A stretch of DNA of 64,000 bases, taken from NCBI GenBank assembly GCA_023935145.1, contig CM043697.1:55810001-55874000 (forward strand), in the 5' to 3' direction. Positions 46,174-56,852 of the stretch are shown in pieces. A model generated the notes under the pieces. It was not told the origin of the DNA. It was given only the letters and a program-made list of their open reading frames with translations, and did not search any database. The position numbers and the translations under genes are program-made. This DNA comes from Bretschneidera sinensis. Its lineage: Eukaryota > Streptophyta > Magnoliopsida > Brassicales > Akaniaceae. The number at the start of each line of letters is the position of its first letter. Within the stretch, counting starts at the first letter, position 1.

Positions 46174-46653
46174 TTAGTAATCGTGCCTAGCTAAGCGCTC
46201 CACCATCTGATCAATAAATGGGAGTGAAAAATGATCGTTCCTTGTGGCAGCATTCAACTTATGGTAGTCTAGACACACTCTCCATCCTAACTGAACATGA
46301 GTTGGCACCAACTCGTCGTCCTTATGCTTCACAACCGTCAATCCAGCCCGCTTGAGCACGACATGAATCGGGCTCACCCACTTGCTATCAAAGATTGGAT
46401 AACTGATCCCTGCATCCAACAACTTTGTCACTTCAGTCCTCACAACCTCTTGCATAGCTGGGTAGAGCCTTCTCTGTGGCTTTCTCGATGACTTGGCATT
46501 CTCCTCCAAATGTATCTTATGCATCACCACCAATGGGCTGATCTCTTTGATATCCTCAACAGTCCAGTCAATAGCTTCCTTGTACTCTCTTAAAACGTCC
46601 AATAATTTCTCCTCTTGAGCATCAACAAAATCTGAAGCTATAATCACAAGCAA
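46174..46653 (-). pseudogene. Truncated gypsy reverse transcriptase of copy 2
   Basis: It gives the same RT start as copy 1: EKLLDVLREYKEAIDW, SRKPQRRLYPAMQEVVR, LLDAGISYPIFDSKWVSPI, CLDYHKLNAATRNDHFSLP, IDQMVERLARHDY, then TAA. The catalytic blocks are missing. The stop and the bases after it (ACTAATGCTGG...) align with copy 1, so the truncation is shared, not independent. Confidence 0.85.
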
Positions 46654-46667
46654 AAAATCTACTGGAC

Positions 46668-47660
46668 CTAGGAACTTATACTTAAGATTATCTGGTAAAG
46701 GCTTAAGTTCCTTGTGGGGGGCTCAAGTGTTGCGGTCTCCTCCTTATCACTGCTCTCTCGAGGAGCAGACTCCAAAATAGCATTCGTTTGCTCAAGTAAC
46801 TTATCCAAATCCAAATCCAAATCCTCTCCAAACTGAGCAAAGTATGCCTCCAGAATGTTCTCAGACTCCCCTCCTTTCTTGGGTGCTTGTAATCTCTCAA
46901 GGTAAGGCGTTTTAGGTACAAACAATCTAGGGAGATCCTAATAGTAGGTGTGGTTGTAGATGGCTCAACATCTCTATTCTCTTTGTTGCCATTTTCTTGT
47001 CCTTGCTGAATAGCAGAGTTCTCTTCCACTTGATTGTCCACTTGTCTCCCATACCTCAATGTGACAATTGATTGCACTTGTTCCTGCCCGTGCGTAGGAG
47101 TTGATGAATTTTCAACCATAAATTATTCTTTCGGGTTGGGCATGGGTTGACTGGGGAACTTTTCTTTCTCTCCTTTACCCACATGACTTGCGATTTAATC
47201 CATTTGACTCTCTAGCTTTGCAATCACTTGGGTGTTTACCATTGTTGCACTCCTCACTTTGCCGATGGAATGGTCGGTCATCTTCATTAAATTTTTGAGG
47301 GTATCCTCTAGAGATTGTGAAACCAGCGCTGACACTTGAGTGGGAGCATGGTAAATGGGTGATGGTGTTGGATGGGCTGAACCACCATGACTTGGAAATG
47401 GTGGAGAAAATCCGAAAGGGTATTGATTGTGAGCATGATGAAGGGCTCCTCCCTGATACATCGGTTGGTTTTGCTCCCATGAAAAATTAGAGTGGTTCCA
47501 CCACCCTGGATTGTAAGTCTCGGAGTAAGATCCATTTGATTGCCTCCGATAGTCATTGAAAACGTTCACTTGTTCCATGGGATACTCGGCAAAAGCCGAC
47601 ATTGATGGACAATTCTATGCTAAATGCGTAGGACTAGTACAAATGGAACAACTATCAACA
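46668..47660 (-). pseudogene. Broken gag C-terminal and linker region of copy 2
   Basis: From the right: a zinc-knuckle pattern (CSICTSPTHLA*NC, near 47603-47645) interrupted by a stop. Next is a Pro/Ser/Gly-rich gag tail (47602-47195; NPGWWNHSNFSWEQNQPMYQ), then RYGRQVDNQVEEN (47119 onward). The acidic linker EAYFAQFGEDLDLDLDKLLE (46925-46668) appears once, where copy 1 has it twice. Frameshifts separate the pieces. Confidence 0.75.
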
Positions 47661-48343
47661 TTGAATGTATTGGCTGCATTAATGGACTGGCCGATCATCT
47701 TCATGAAATCCTTGAGGCTGTCCTCTAATATCTATGGCTTTAGATCAAAATGGGTAGCATTGGTTGGTGGTAACACTATACAAGAAGGGGAGTTAGTCGC
47801 AACAGGTGTGAACAAATTCCTAAGGGATGTAGTGAAGTCCACGTTCCAAGCTCTAGGTTGTTCTACATTCTCAGGTTGATTTATATTCCAAAAATTTTCT
47901 CCCATCTCAATTGTCTCTCTTTCAACAAGTGTCTCTCTTCTGTCTCCTAAGAGTTCTTTCTAATTTGGGATCTAAAGGTATTGACTCTAAGTTCAGGGAT
48001 CTCCGACCAAGCATACACCAAACAAACAACACTAATATAAACTAACTAGCAGAAACAAAAGAATAAAATACAAATACAAATAACAAATAACAATAAGATA
48101 ATATAAAATAAATGCAAAAACAGAAAACACAATACTCATAAAATGGGCCAACAAAAATTGGCAATTTTTTTATATATTTATTTTTTATAAACAATTGCAA
48201 ATAAAAACAAATAAACAAAAATTAAATTGCAAAAAAAAAATAAAACAAAAATGCTAACTAAACTAGTAGAAAAGTAATATCAAATCAGGCAAAAATTTAA
48301 TTTTCACAAACAAAACAACTCCTCGGCAATGACACCAAAAACT
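47661..48343 (-). other. 5' leader region of gypsy copy 2
   Basis: AT-rich, largely non-coding DNA between the primer site and the surviving gag. The capsid part of gag that precedes the zinc knuckle in copy 3 is missing here, so this element also has a 5' internal deletion. Confidence 0.5.
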
Positions 48344-49610
48344 TATTATGAGTTTTAAATTACTCGCAAGCGCAAAAGTCATTTGCAATATAGTGTGTGC
48401 AAGTGCAAGGTCGAATCTACAAGGAATTGCTTCGTGAAAATATACTTTTATCTAAACTAAACCTATTTTAACCTAGTTTCGAATTTTGAATTTTATTTTG
48501 CAAAGAATATAAACTAAACTAAATTGAGTTGAAAGCAAATGATAAAAATACTAAGGTTTCTGAATCCGCCCCACCAAAGTAAAACATATATTTTCATGTT
48601 CTATATAAAAATAATCTATCAAATCATTCCATAAATCCACCATTATACAAATCACAGCAAATACCCAAACTAAACCAAAACCATCCAATGTATCCGATTA
48701 AAAATCACAATGGATATCCAATCTAATTTGAATGATCCGCTGTATCCGGCAAATGAAACACAAGGAATATCCAATTAAACAATTTAAAAGCAATTAATCA
48801 TAAGATTTTACTCAAATAATTGAATAAAACATTTATACTAAAAATATCATAATTGTATGAACAAATATGAAAATATTATGCCAAACAATGGTAAGGCTTC
48901 ATCTTCAACCTTAGATAAAGATTTTAGCCTCTTATAATTATGAAACTAAAGTTCACAATAAAAGTGCTAAACATTAAACTTTAAAACTAAAAAGAAATAA
49001 ATTAAAACTGACTATATATTGGGAGAAATTCCACACGCTGTTGTGCGGTGCTTCCCCCCTTGGTAGCAAAGCTTTCGAGATCCACCAGAATGCTAACAGA
49101 AGTCCTCTAGATTGAGTACCACGATTGCTTCAATGAGATGGGGCTTTTATAGGAAAACTCCATGAGTGCAATGTGTTTCCAATCCGATGTGGGATGTGGG
49201 ATATAGAATGTATTTCCAATCCGATATGGGATGTGGGATGTGGATTTAAGCCTTCACATGCTCTTCAAAACTTATGCCCACGTTGAAATCCCACACAGCC
49301 TGATCTTTGCCTACTAAAATTGCCATAACTTTCTCTAGAAAAATCATATTTATAAGCCGTAAAATTCTCCAGAAAATAGACATTCGAATCTTTCCAATCA
49401 TATATTGCTCATCTCCTAGTTCTTCCTAAATCGATAGAGTTTAATCCACAAAGATGACTGATCTGTATAGACAATTCTGGCAATTTAGTGAAATCCCTTT
49501 CCAAGTGCTTGTAAACCTGTAAAACAACGAAAAACAACTCAAAGTAACAAATTTCTAAGCTAACAAATATAAATTAAGGGGCTAAAATATGTAAAATTTG
49601 GCACTCATTA
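48344..49610 (-). repeat. 5' LTR of gypsy copy 2 (1267 bp)
   Basis: Closely matches 43570-44829 with scattered substitutions and small indels, indicating an insertion that is not very recent. It ends (minus strand) CTCATAATA where the other LTR has CTCACAACA. Confidence 0.9.
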
Positions 49611-50995
49611 CATATGAACAATAATATAAAAACAAGCATGTATTCAGACATTTAATTTAGCTATCCTACCTTTTCTCAAATTATTATTTGATCAATTTCA
49701 CTAATTTCTTCTCCTCATATATCACATCAATTTATCAACCATAACTCATCAAGAATTTCATTTTTCACCTTTATTATTAAATCAACTCATTATTCCAATA
49801 ACATTACTTCTCATATATAACTTTCTACATATCAATTATACCTATCATACTGTAATACCCATAATCGTAAAGTAAGAGTAAAGAAGTAATTTAATAAATA
49901 TGACATAAAATTAAAATAATATATATGCGAAGGATTTAGTATTTAATAAAATAATTCTTTTGAGAAAAAAAAAGTGGACGCGTGGGGGCATAGTTACAAA
50001 GAAAATGAAAAAAAAAAATTGGATGTGTTTAGTCTTGGAGAGAGGGAAAAAGATTATTTTTTTCTTTCTTAAAAAAAAATGGCAATAGGTTTTGCCACCT
50101 GTACCAAGTTAAAAGGCAAGTTGTTCATGTTATATAGGTATCCATTTCGTGGAGCATTTTGGGGGAAGCTACTGAGAGTGAAAAATTAAGCGGCCGAGAG
50201 TGCACCATTTTTTTACTATATATATATATAATAAAAACATAATTTATATTATTACTTACCAAATCCCGTTTGGTTTTCCTTCAATTATTCAATTTCTTTA
50301 AACACTTGGGGACCGAAAGAAATATTGAATGAGCAAAATTTTGAAGGAGTTTACGAGAGAATTTTATAGAGAGTCGCGAGAAGCTATAAGAAAAACAGAA
50401 GGTAATAACGTAATGTTTATTTTTGAATTTTTTGCATATATGAAATATCCCTGAATTCAAAGTGAGACTTTTTAAAGGGTGTAAATTATGAAGAATTGAA
50501 GAATAAATTAGAAATTTAATATAAATATTATATCAGGTATTAACGATCAGTAACGGGGGAAAATTTCTGAGAGGAGCATGAAAAGCAAAGAGGTGATCCA
50601 CGGGTAGCTCTAAGTGCTACATGATGAGTTAGATTTACTTTAAGTAATCTAAATAAATAAAAAATGAAATATTTAGTGATAATATTAAAATAAATTATTA
50701 GCCTATGTTTTGGTGGTAGATAAAAATTTGATTGATAGGTATGATATGAATATTAGACATGTAGAAAATTATTATGTGAAAAGAAATATTTTTAGAATAA
50801 TGAGACGATTTAATAATAATGGTGATAAATAAAATTCTTGACGAGTAAGATTGATAAATTGATGTGATATATGAGGAGAAGAAATTAGTGAAATTTATCA
50901 AGTAGAAATTTGAGGAAAGACAGGATAGCTAAATTTAATATTTGATTTCATGTTGTTTTTATATTATTGTTCATATACATACTTCATATCATTGT

Positions 50996-52531
50996 TGATT
51001 ACGCCCAAAACATACGCGGTTGTTGTAGCACAGCTTTGGGGTGTCGATTCCACAGGGAAACAAGTTAACTACAAAGGAATGTGTAAACTTTAATCTAAAA
51101 TGATAAATCCAAATGAGTAAGAGAATCTGAAATTGATAGTGAAACAATTATGTAAAGTAGAATATGAAATATAATAAGGGGAATAACAAGGATCCGAGAA
51201 TCCTCCCTAGGTTCATTGCCCTAATCCTAACTTGATTCAGTTGTTTTTATCTCGATTGCAAGTTTCACATCCTAAACAGGCAATCGGCAAATATTCAATT
51301 AAAGCGCATGTATAAACTCTAATGTAATTGATATGAATTATTCTTTACTTTTAAGCACACATGACCTAACTTATAAATTATCAAAAGACAACGATATATC
51401 TAAATGATAATACTGCAGCAATGGACAAATCTATAAAAGAGATCTACCGGACTCAATCACACCCAAACAAATACACATAAGAAGAGAATGACTAGACTTA
51501 TATAGAAAAGAAGCATGCAATCACCGGACTAATAAGAAATCTTCTAATTAGATTAAAAAGTAAATCATAACAATGTTTGAACGCTAAAGCTCTATTACAA
51601 CTGAATCAAGTAAGGGAAATAGAAACAACTACACCTAGAGATTCATCCCTTCGCCTTGCTTGGAGATTAGTTAGCCATGGGGGAGAGTGTGGCAACCTCC
51701 CTTGAGTTTTTCAGGTTTTTGAATGCCTAATTACAAACCCTAAGTGGTTTATTTATAGTGTACAAGGCCTAAGGGTGTTTTAGGGTTTGACCAAATCATT
51801 AAAGACCTAATTAGGGTCAAACTCGGAGAACAGGGTCTGTGCGTGCGCTGCACCTTAGCTTAGTCACGCTGCACCTTGGCTTTTGTCAAGTTTCTTGTGT
51901 GTGTGGTGGGGTGCGCCTCAGCTTCTCTAGGGTGCACCTCAGCCCTTTAAGGTGCACCTCAGTTGATCCAAGGTGCATCTCAGCCTAATGGCTCTTTAAG
52001 CTTCTTTTGGTCTTCCTTCTGAAGGGTGCACCTCAGCTTCTCCAGGGTGCACCTTGACCTGATGCTGTTCTAGAGGTCTGACCTTTGTCTACTAAAACTG
52101 CCATAACTTTCTCTATAAAAATCATTTTTATGAACCATAAAATTCTCTAAAAAATAGACTTCTAGATCTTTCTAAGAATATATGGGTCATCTCCTGGTTC
52201 TTCCTACATCAATACAGTTTAATTTTCAAAGATGATTGATCTGTATGGTAATTCTGGAAATTTAGTGAAAACCTCTTTCTTGGTTTCTCTTCATCTTGGC
52301 TCTTTCACGACCATTCTCTCACTCGAGTATTCATGGAAGCTTCTTATTTAAAATGATGATAGCTTTTCCATCTCTTTTAACTCAAGATACCTGAAAATGC
52401 ACCGAAATAAGTTAATGCTCCAAGAATACCACTTTAGAGTTGTTAACGAATAAAAATACAATTAAAACCTAAATCAACCCTAAAGTGCTAACAAATAAGT
52501 ATGATGAAGATGCATTTTATGGCTCTCATCA
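50996..52531 (-). repeat. 3' LTR of copy 3 (1536 bp)
   Basis: Ends TGATTACGCCC ... GCTCTCATCA on the plus strand. It contains a GC-rich minisatellite of AGGTGCACCTCAGC-like units (51850-52065) and a TATA-like TATAAATAA on the minus strand near 51760-51752. Confidence 0.92.
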
Positions 52532-54354
52532 CAACCCCCAACTAGCTTATTGCTAGTCCTTAGCAATTTAGGCGGAAACAAGAGATGAATTCTACGGTGG
52601 GAATCAAAGTAAATGAAAAGCAATATTAGTGTTAACCAAGAGTAATTCACATTTTGTCTCAAAAAATTGCACATAACACACGACACAAAGAATCATTAAA
52701 TTTCACCCAAATCCAAAAGTAATCCAAACATCAATCTTAAAATTGTTATTGACTCTTAATATCTATCTTACCATAATCCATTAATCCGAACACCCGGATG
52801 ATTTTATGCACAACATTCATGAATACAAGTCTTGGCCTCTAAAAATATAACAAATTGTGTGACATCAATCACATAAACAAGCTCCATAGGCTTATTTTTC
52901 AAATTATTCTCCACTAATGTAGAAAAATCACACTTTATTGGATCAATAAGTCTTTAATAAGCTTGTAATGTTAGGCCAAGGTAAAGGTTAAGGAAAAACG
53001 AGAAGGATTTGCAAGTAAAAGAACTTAATCTCTTAGCTTTAAACGCAACCACTTTTAATCACTAGATAACTTTACTTCAATGCTCAACTCCATCAACCAT
53101 TTTTTATAAGAGCATATCTCTTGATAAATCATCACTTTTTCTTCTTTCTTTGCCATACTTTTTTTTTTTCTGTTTTATTTTCTGTTTTTGGCAAATACTT
53201 ATTCACCTCTTTTTTCTCATTTTCTTTTTTCTTTTCTTTTCCACAACCCCCAACTTATCTTCTTTAATATACTTGGGTTATGGTTTTTCATATTTCCATC
53301 CTTACTCCTCTTAAGTGCTTCTCAACAAATGTGTACAACTAAGTTCTTTTAAAAGAAGGGTAAGGATAAAATATTTTTAGGCTCATAAGGGTAAGTAAAT
53401 GGCTTTTTGAAAGAAACAAGGCTCAAATTCTTTTTCAAGAAAAATGGCTCAAATATGTGACTAGTGATATACTTTGCAAGGGTAGGTTTGAAAGGCTCAA
53501 ACGGTTCAAAAATGGCCTATATCATATCCTAAGTAGTGTGCATTCTAAGAATTCGCCTCAAGTGATTATTAAATAAGTTCTAAAGCTTGTTGAGACCACA
53601 AAAATATTCACAAACAATCGCACATAAAACTTTTCTAGATGTTGTAGACTAATCATACAATCTTACCACAAACTAGAGTTTCAAACCAAATGAAGATTGA
53701 TACTTAAATTAATTTCAAACCGAAACAAAATTTAACTCCTTCTAAATGCTGTATGTTATCTCAATTAAGCTTATATAATTGACAAGCGAATTATATCCAA
53801 GGCAAACACAAAACAAACAAAAAAGGAAAATGACACCAAGCAGTTCAATGAAGAACATAAAAACAGGAATATGTTTCCTCCACCCCCAACTTAAAATAAA
53901 CATTCTCCTCAATGTGAAAGCAAAAGTTAAGGAAACTTCCTTTGTAGCCAAAAGTGCACATAAGTTGAAAATTGTGCACCACCATTTGAACTACTTCGTA
54001 TATTTATCCTTGAAAAAGAAATACAAAAGTAAAACTAGAAAACAGCAAAATAAATAAGAAAAAGAAGTATCAAAAAAATAAAAATAAAAGGATATGTTGT
54101 GGGTTGCCTCCCATGAGTGCTAAGTTTTACGTCTTCAGCCAAACGTTGCACCACTTTAACTGCTGGCCTCATTGTGGTGCTGAAGATGAGGCTCCATTTT
54201 AATGGCCTTAATGCTAATCTTTTGGCAAGGAATACTTGAAGTCCACCACATATGGCTCAAGTGTTCTTGGTGTTGCCCACTCATTATTAGCAACAGGGTA
54301 TTTGATTTTTGCATCCATGTGACTTCTCTTAAGTGACTTCTCAAAGCATGGTTG
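52532..54354 (-). other. 3' non-coding internal region of copy 3
   Basis: After the protease stop the frame contains another stop, and no RT or integrase block is present in any frame. The motif CTGAAGACGTAAAACTTAGC at about 54137-54118, then TGGGAGGCAACCCA, is the same 3' landmark as in copies 1 and 2. The remainder is AT-rich with poly-T/poly-C runs near 53160-53250. Confidence 0.65.
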
Positions 54355-56658
54355 TCATGATTTCTTAATAAATTCCTGTGACTTATCAAGAATATCAACA
54401 ACATTAACAGCATGGAAATAAATTAAAGAATCATCGAACTTAAAATTATTAGGAGGGAATTCCAAAGGGTTAGATTGATCTTTAGTGTGGTCATCCTCCA
54501 AATTGAGCTTATCAACCATGTAAGTATCGAAACACTCATCATCTTCATGTGGCTGTTTTGAGACTCGGAAAACATTTACCTCTATAGTTCTATTTCCAAA
54601 TGATAATGTCATTAAGCCATTCCTACAATTAATGGGTGCATTGGCAGTGGCAAGGAATGGTCTTCCAAGTATCAAAAGAATTTTGGACTCCATATTTACA
54701 GTAGAAACAATATCTAAAACCAAAAAATAAACAGGATAGTAGAAATTATCAATTTGCAACAAAACATCTTCTACAATACCTCTTGGTTTTCTTACCGATC
54801 TATCCGCTAATTGAAGTACCACGGAGGTTGGTTTGATCTCACCTAGACCGAGCTGCAAGTACATGGAGTATGACATGAGGTTCACACTAGCACCCAAATC
54901 TAACAATGCTTGGCCACAAGATTTGTTTCCAATTTGACAAGCCACTGTTGGACAGCCCGGATCTTTATATTTGAGCAGTGTCTTGCTGTCAATTACTGCA
55001 CTTGCTTGCTCCATTAGAAATGTCGTCTTCTTCACATGGTGCCTCTTCTTGAGTGTGCACAAATCCTTGATGACTTTAGCATAGTTGGGAATCTGTTTTA
55101 TAACATGAAGAAGAGGGAGGTTAATTTTAACATGCTGAAGTTGTTCAAGAATCTCACCTTTTGATGCTGAATTTATCTCCTTAGGTTTAAGGAATGCTTG
55201 AGAGAAAGACACCGATGGAGAATAATCATCATGAGCCTCTTGTTCCTTGGGGGTTTCATCCTTGTTGCTCAAGTTTGATGGTAGAGTAGGACCATCAATT
55301 TTCTTACCGCTACGGGTGATTATGGCATTAACCTGTTTAATATTTTGATTTCCAGGATTGGACGTTTGTGCCATATGTTGTCCCCTTGGATTTTGTTGTG
55401 GCTGCGAAAGAAACCATCCTTGCTCTTGAATCACCAAGAAACTAGTCAACTTAGTGAGTTGGCTCTTTATCTCATTTTGTTCTGCTTTGATCCCTTGTTG
55501 CTCCTCTAACAGTTGTTGATTTATTTTGCCTTCATCTTCCACATTCTTGGCATGTACCTGCATAAATGACTTAAACATATCTTCCAAAGGTAAAGATTGT
55601 TGAGGTGCATTATATGAAGTTGCTTATGGTTGCCATTGGGTACTAGAGTGGGCAGGAGGTTGTGTATCGGGTTTCCAATTAAAAATTAGGTGATTTTTCC
55701 AACCAGGATTGTAGGTGTTAGAGTAGGGTGAGTGTGGTTTCCCAAAGGGTATACCTACAGCAATACACTCTTCCTTCATCTCAAAATAAACTGGACAATC
55801 CTTAGGTAAATGATCTACCCCATTACACATGAAACAAGGCTTACAGGACTCTACCCTAGCAACCGATTCAGGAGCCCTCGCATTTCTGGTTTTTAAGGCT
55901 TCAATTTCCTTAGTTAGGGCCTCTAAACGGGCTTTAAGGTTATTCTCTTCCTTAAGTTGATAAATCCCAGCGGGTTGATTTCTCCTAGTGCTTTCCATAG
56001 CATTTGGTCCTGTTCAAGTGTAAGATTTTTCTAATAGGTCATCTAGGAAATCCATGGCTTGGTCGGGATCTTTTTGAAGAAAATCCCTATTGCACATCAT
56101 TTATATGAACTGCCTCTCCCTACTTAGAAGTCCATCATAGAAGTAGCTAACCACCCGCCAACTCTCATACCTATTGTGTGGACAAGAATTCAAAAGGTCC
56201 TTGAAACGTTCCCAAACTTGATATAAGGTTTCGCTCTCCTTTTGTGCAAAGTTTGAGATTTTTCTCTTGAGGTTATTGGTCTTACGGGTTGGGAAGTGCT
56301 TTTGAAAGAAAACTCGTGTCATCTCATCCCAACTACTTATGGACCTAGGCCTTAACGAGTACAGCCAAGTCTTGGCTTTTTCCTTAAGTGAAAAAGGAAA
56401 AAACCTAAGTTTAACGGTGTCTATCATATCAGCCCTACTGTGAAAAGTTGCTACTACTTCCTCAAATTCCCTAATGTGGACATAGGGGTTTTCATTCTCA
56501 AACCCATGGAAGGTTGGTAGCAATTGGATTATGCCCGGCTTAAAATCAGGTTATTGAACATTAGGGGGGAACATGATACAAGATGGGGTGGCCGTTCAGC
56601 TAGGGTGCAAGTAGTCTTTAAGTGTCTTAGCAACAATTTCATTGTGATTTTCGGCCAT
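54355..56658 (-). pseudogene. gag-protease of copy 3, one frame with five premature stops
   Basis: A single frame runs from ATG 56658 to a stop at 54355, about 768 codons, interrupted by five in-frame stops: two near the N-terminus, one at about 56101, one just before 55998 and one at about 55624. In order: a capsid domain (FENENPYVHIREFEEVV, RFFPFSLKEKAKTWLYSLRP, FFQKHFPTRKTN), a coiled coil (55900-55998), an intact zinc knuckle CFMCNGVDHLPKDC, a Gln-rich stretch, and a retroviral-type aspartic protease. The protease has active site LLDLGASVNLMS, a flap region LQLADRSVRKPRGIVEDV, and LGRPFLATANAPI. Lack of frameshifts suggests modest age. Confidence 0.85.
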
Positions 56659-56852
56659 GTTAGGGGAAATAAATAAAATAGAAAGAAAAAAAATAATTTA
56701 GAAAATCAAAACAAAGAGTAAAGAACAAAATAGAAATAAAAAAAAAATCAGAAAATCAAAACTTCAAGAAATGAACGATATTACCGTTTTGTCTCAAAGT
56801 TGACAATCTTTCTTGTTTGTAAGCGCGTCTCCCCGGCAACAGCGTCAAAATT

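Larger units (their letters stand above)
43570..49610 (-). mobile_element. Ty3/gypsy derivative, copy 2, complete with both LTRs (6041 bp)
   Basis: Minus orientation, flanked by a perfect CATAT duplication (43565-43569, 49611-49615). The 5' LTR is 49610-48344, followed by an Asp-tRNA-like primer site (TGGTGTCATTGCCGAGGA, 48337-48320). Broken gag and an RT fragment (to 46174) follow, then non-coding DNA, a polypurine tract (44847-44830) and the 3' LTR 44829-43570. It has the same LTR ends, RT truncation point and 3' motif as copy 1. Both LTRs begin TA rather than TG at the outer 5' tip. Confidence 0.92.

Noticed and set aside
49616..50990. Large inverted repeat taken as a possible foldback transposon
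   Set aside because: It is explained by a solo LTR inserted in reverse inside a sister LTR, with the CATAC duplication as proof.
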